A stretch of DNA of 7,422 nucleotides. Origin: Alphaproteobacteria bacterium. Lineage in GTDB: Bacteria > Pseudomonadota > Alphaproteobacteria > SHVP01. Positions 5,311 through 7,422 of the stretch are shown in pieces. The stretch is from contig JAPKDI010000055.1 in assembly GCA_026421105.1 (NCBI GenBank), positions 1 to 7,422 of the forward strand, written 5' to 3'. The position numbers and the translations under genes are program-made. How positions within the stretch are numbered: the first letter of the stretch is position 1; the number at the start of each line of letters is the position of its first letter. The notes under the pieces were generated by a model. It saw only the letters and a program-made list of their open reading frames with translations, did not search any database and was not told the origin of the DNA.

Positions 5311-6489
5311 ATGCTGCACCAATCCGAGCACACCGTCCTGCCGCAAACGAACCACGATGAGCTCGCGCGGCAGGAATTTTCCTTTACCTTGAAGACTCAT
5401 ATTTCGACAGACGTCGCCCCAGGCACGCGTGATGCAGCGCACGTACGCGTCATACCAAAGTTCGCGCGCGCGCAGGGCCGTGCGCCGGAGACCCGCCTAG
5501 AACTTCGCGACGCCATGGATGACGATCCCTACCATCAAATGTGGGGATCCCTAACCCGCCTTGCGCAGGAGGTCATGTGGGATAGTGTCGAGCAAAGCGT
5601 TTCCCGGCAATTGCCCGATCTGATTAGGGCGGCGAAAATAACCGCCATAAGTGGCGGTAGTTTAAAGCTTAACCCCGATCTTGCGATGCCACGCTATATG
5701 TCGGCGGTCGACATCCACGCGATGCCCGGTGGATACGTTTCTGAGGTTACAGAAAACGATTTGCGTGCGGGGGCAATCTTTGATCGCGGTACGTTCATAA
5801 ATGTCTGTGGGACACAGGGTCCTCTGCATGACGCAAGGGGGCGAACCGTTTGCTCCTACTTGCGCTACAACTTCCCGCACTTCAGTCCGAAGCGGATCCT
5901 CGATATGGGGTGTTCAGTTGGGCAGGCTACGCTCGCCTATCCGCAGCGTTTCCCTGAAGCGCAGGTGCACGCGCTGGACGTCGCGGCGCCTTTGTTGCGA
6001 TATGGCCATGCACGCGCTGAGGGGCTCGGTCACCGGATTCATTTCTCGCAGCAGAATGCGGAAGCCACTGATTTCCCCGACAACCACTTCGATCTGGTGG
6101 TTTCTCATCTGCTGTTCCACGAAACATCCTCTCCAGCGCTCGAAAAAATCATTCGCGAGTGTCAACGCGTCTTAAGGCCTGGAGGCATGATGATCCATCT
6201 TGAACTGGGTCTACCGTACAAAGATATGGATCTATACGAACAGGTCATTCACGATTGGCAGACGCTCAATAATGCTGAGCCGTTCTGGGCAAAAATAAAT
6301 TCGACCGATACAGCTGCCCTAGCACGCAAGGTTGGATTTATTGAAGCCTCCGCCGGATACCTCGAGCGTAGCGAGTATCCCGAGACCGACAAAACGACAT
6401 TAGGGCCGAAGCCTGCGGAAACCGACGCACACCCCCAAGGCGCGCGCGTCGGTTGCGAGGTATTCTACGTGATGCAAGGAACAAAGTAG
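5311..6489 (+). CDS. Class I SAM-dependent methyltransferase with long N-terminal region
   Basis: A 392-residue soluble protein. Residues about 190-345 form a class I (Rossmann-like) S-adenosylmethionine methyltransferase: motif I ILDMGCSVGQ (196-205), an acidic residue after beta-2 at D223 (HALDVA), DFPDNHFDLVVSHLLFHE (254-271) as the motif IV region, and VLRPGG (287-292). This pattern is that of small-molecule methyltransferases (Methyltransf_11/25-like). The first 185 residues do not match a domain I recognise; they carry a helical-looking stretch (75-110) and a conserved-looking block with MPRYMSAVDIHAMPGGY (126-142) and AGAIFDRG (153-160). The C-terminus after residue 350 is polar, and the protein ends in CEVFYVMQG. 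The start ATG at 5311 has a strong ribosome site. It is transcribed away from dctP and stands alone on the plus strand. The substrate is unknown; a link to the TRAP locus is only positional. Confidence 0.9.
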   Translation: MLHQSEHTVLPQTNHDELARQEFSFTLKTHISTDVAPGTRDAAHVRVIPKFARAQGRAPETRLELRDAMDDDPYHQMWGSLTRLAQEVMWDSVEQSVSRQLPDLIRAAKITAISGGSLKLNPDLAMPRYMSAVDIHAMPGGYVSEVTENDLRAGAIFDRGTFINVCGTQGPLHDARGRTVCSYLRYNFPHFSPKRILDMGCSVGQATLAYPQRFPEAQVHALDVAAPLLRYGHARAEGLGHRIHFSQQNAEATDFPDNHFDLVVSHLLFHETSSPALEKIIRECQRVLRPGGMMIHLELGLPYKDMDLYEQVIHDWQTLNNAEPFWAKINSTDTAALARKVGFIEASAGYLERSEYPETDKTTLGPKPAETDAHPQGARVGCEVFYVMQGTK

Positions 6490-6532
6490 CGACGGCGGTT
6501 CTGCCGACAGATAGTCTCTGGGCTATGTAAAA

Positions 6533-6561
6533 CCACGGACTTTCGCACCCGGGGCTTTTTT
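6533..6561 (+). terminator. Possible imperfect terminator after the methyltransferase gene
   Basis: CCACGG (6533-6538) can pair with CCGGGG (6549-6554) with one A-G mismatch across a 10-base loop, followed by C and six T residues (6556-6561). It lies 44 bases after the stop codon at 6489. The stem is short and imperfect, so the call is tentative. The rest of the 135 bp gap (6490-6624) to the convergent racemase-like gene holds no gene, and I found no good terminator for the minus-strand gene. Confidence 0.35.
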
Positions 6562-6624
6562 CGAAGGCTGTCAGGTTTTGGGCACCCTCGGTACCGCCGC
6601 GTCGGTCCCACCAATTTTGAGCGG

Positions 6625-7389
6625 CTATTGCCCTGCGTTCGCTGCACCTGCTTTGAGCATGGCGTGAATCATTTTCGGGTGCGGATTAAGTGGCTTGGGG
6701 TAAGGCCGGCGGCTGTGGCTGATCCCCATAGCCAGCAGGGTCTCGACCGTCTTGTAGGTCAGTGGCCCAGGATTGATAACTGGCACGGATAACTCAGCGT
6801 TAAGATACTCCGCTGCCTGATACATCGTGGTTGACCCTAAACAGATCACGTCCGCGCCCTTGTCGATCGCCCGTTCACAGGCGGCTTTCATCTTGGGCAG
6901 GGTCTTGTCCTCTTTGCCGGCCAAAAGGTTTTTGTAGTCGGGAGGTGAATCGTAGCTTTCGATGGCGGCGCAAAAAGACTCAAGACCGAGCGCCTTCACA
7001 AATTTCTGTGTTCGGATCAGTGCAGGCTCCCACTGGGCGAGCATGCCGAACTTGGAGCCTAACGTCATCGCGAAGGTCATCGACAGTTTCCCGGGCGAAA
7101 CGACCGGAATATCGAGTACCGAGCGCAGGGCATCGAGGCCTGAGTCACTCATGGTGTCGATACAGACGGCGTCATAGCCGTCGTCTTGCGCCGACATACC
7201 TGCTTCGAAGATAGCTAGGTCCATCAGCACAAAGTCGTGCGGGCTCATGTACATCTCTGGGCCCGCGGTGACCGGACGAAAATCGAACTTAATGTCGGGC
7301 CCGAGTTTGACGGTGCTTACTTGTTGACGACGGTTGTTGACGCCCTCTTCATCCATTGCGAACGGGACGAGGACAAGTGCCTTGGCCAT
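6625..7389 (-). CDS. Asp/Glu/hydantoin racemase superfamily protein lacking both catalytic cysteines
   Basis: A 254-residue cytoplasmic protein of normal length for the Asp/Glu/hydantoin racemase superfamily, which includes hydantoin and aspartate racemases, maleate isomerase and arylmalonate decarboxylase. Visible family landmarks are YDAVCIDTMSDSGLDALR (72-89), IPVVSPG (94-100), the start of domain two at LGSKFGMLAQW (110-120), GADVICLGSTTMYQAAEYL (178-196) and VPVINPGPL (202-210). Compared with typical hydantoin racemases (..ACF.DPGL.. and ..LGCAGM..), the two active-site cysteines are replaced by T79 and S186. Cysteines do occur at 76 and 183, three residues before each site. It therefore may not be a racemase. 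The start ATG at 7389 has an ideal AGGGAGG (complement of 7398-7404) eight bases upstream. It converges on the methyltransferase gene; its upstream neighbour is outside the window. Confidence 0.88.
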   Translation of the reverse strand: MAKALVLVPFAMDEEGVNNRRQQVSTVKLGPDIKFDFRPVTAGPEMYMSPHDFVLMDLAIFEAGMSAQDDGYDAVCIDTMSDSGLDALRSVLDIPVVSPGKLSMTFAMTLGSKFGMLAQWEPALIRTQKFVKALGLESFCAAIESYDSPPDYKNLLAGKEDKTLPKMKAACERAIDKGADVICLGSTTMYQAAEYLNAELSVPVINPGPLTYKTVETLLAMGISHSRRPYPKPLNPHPKMIHAMLKAGAANAGQ

Positions 7390-7397
7390 ATGTGGTG

Positions 7398-7404
7398 CCT
7401 CCCT
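7398..7404 (-). promoter_or_regulatory. Strong ribosome binding site of the racemase-like gene
   Basis: AGGGAGG on the minus strand lies eight bases before the ATG at 7389 and fixes that start. The window ends 18 bases further upstream, so the promoter or an upstream co-transcribed gene cannot be seen. Confidence 0.75.
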
Positions 7405-7422
7405 AACTGCGCCGTGCCGGTT

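Overview
This 7.4 kb window is compact bacterial DNA of moderately high GC with long intact genes. The mix of a TRAP (tripartite ATP-independent periplasmic) transporter with a Tat-type binding protein, paired short-chain dehydrogenases, a cupin and an Asp/Glu/hydantoin-racemase-family protein suggests a free-living proteobacterium, most likely an alphaproteobacterium from a marine or soil habitat. That assignment is inferred from gene content only. I saw no RNA genes, CRISPR array, insertion sequence or phage gene.

Layout. (1) Positions 1-1015, plus strand: the 3' end of one short-chain dehydrogenase (SDR), joined by a stop/start overlap (TGATG) to a complete second SDR. (2) Positions 1021-5088, minus strand: a TRAP transporter locus. 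In transcription order it holds the substrate-binding protein (dctP-like, Tat signal), a strong intrinsic terminator, a two-domain cupin, a 215 bp gap with a good promoter candidate, then the small (dctQ-like) and large (dctM-like) membrane subunits. The large-subunit gene ends 5 bp from the end of the second SDR. (3) Positions 5089-5310: a 222 bp divergent control region with promoter candidates for the binding protein and for a methyltransferase. (4) Positions 5311-6489, plus strand: a class I SAM-dependent methyltransferase with a long N-terminal region I do not recognise. (5) Positions 6625-7389, minus strand: an Asp/Glu/hydantoin racemase superfamily protein that lacks both usual catalytic cysteines.

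How the genes may work together (inference): the TRAP transporter imports an organic anion or a related small polar compound. The SDRs (alcohol/ketone oxidoreductases), the cupin and the racemase-like enzyme look like parts of a small catabolic neighbourhood for it. The substrate cannot be read from the sequence. I found no clear novel defence or mobile system. The points most worth a second look are the TRAP locus split by a terminator and a cupin, the racemase-family protein without catalytic cysteines, and the methyltransferase with its unassigned N-terminal half.
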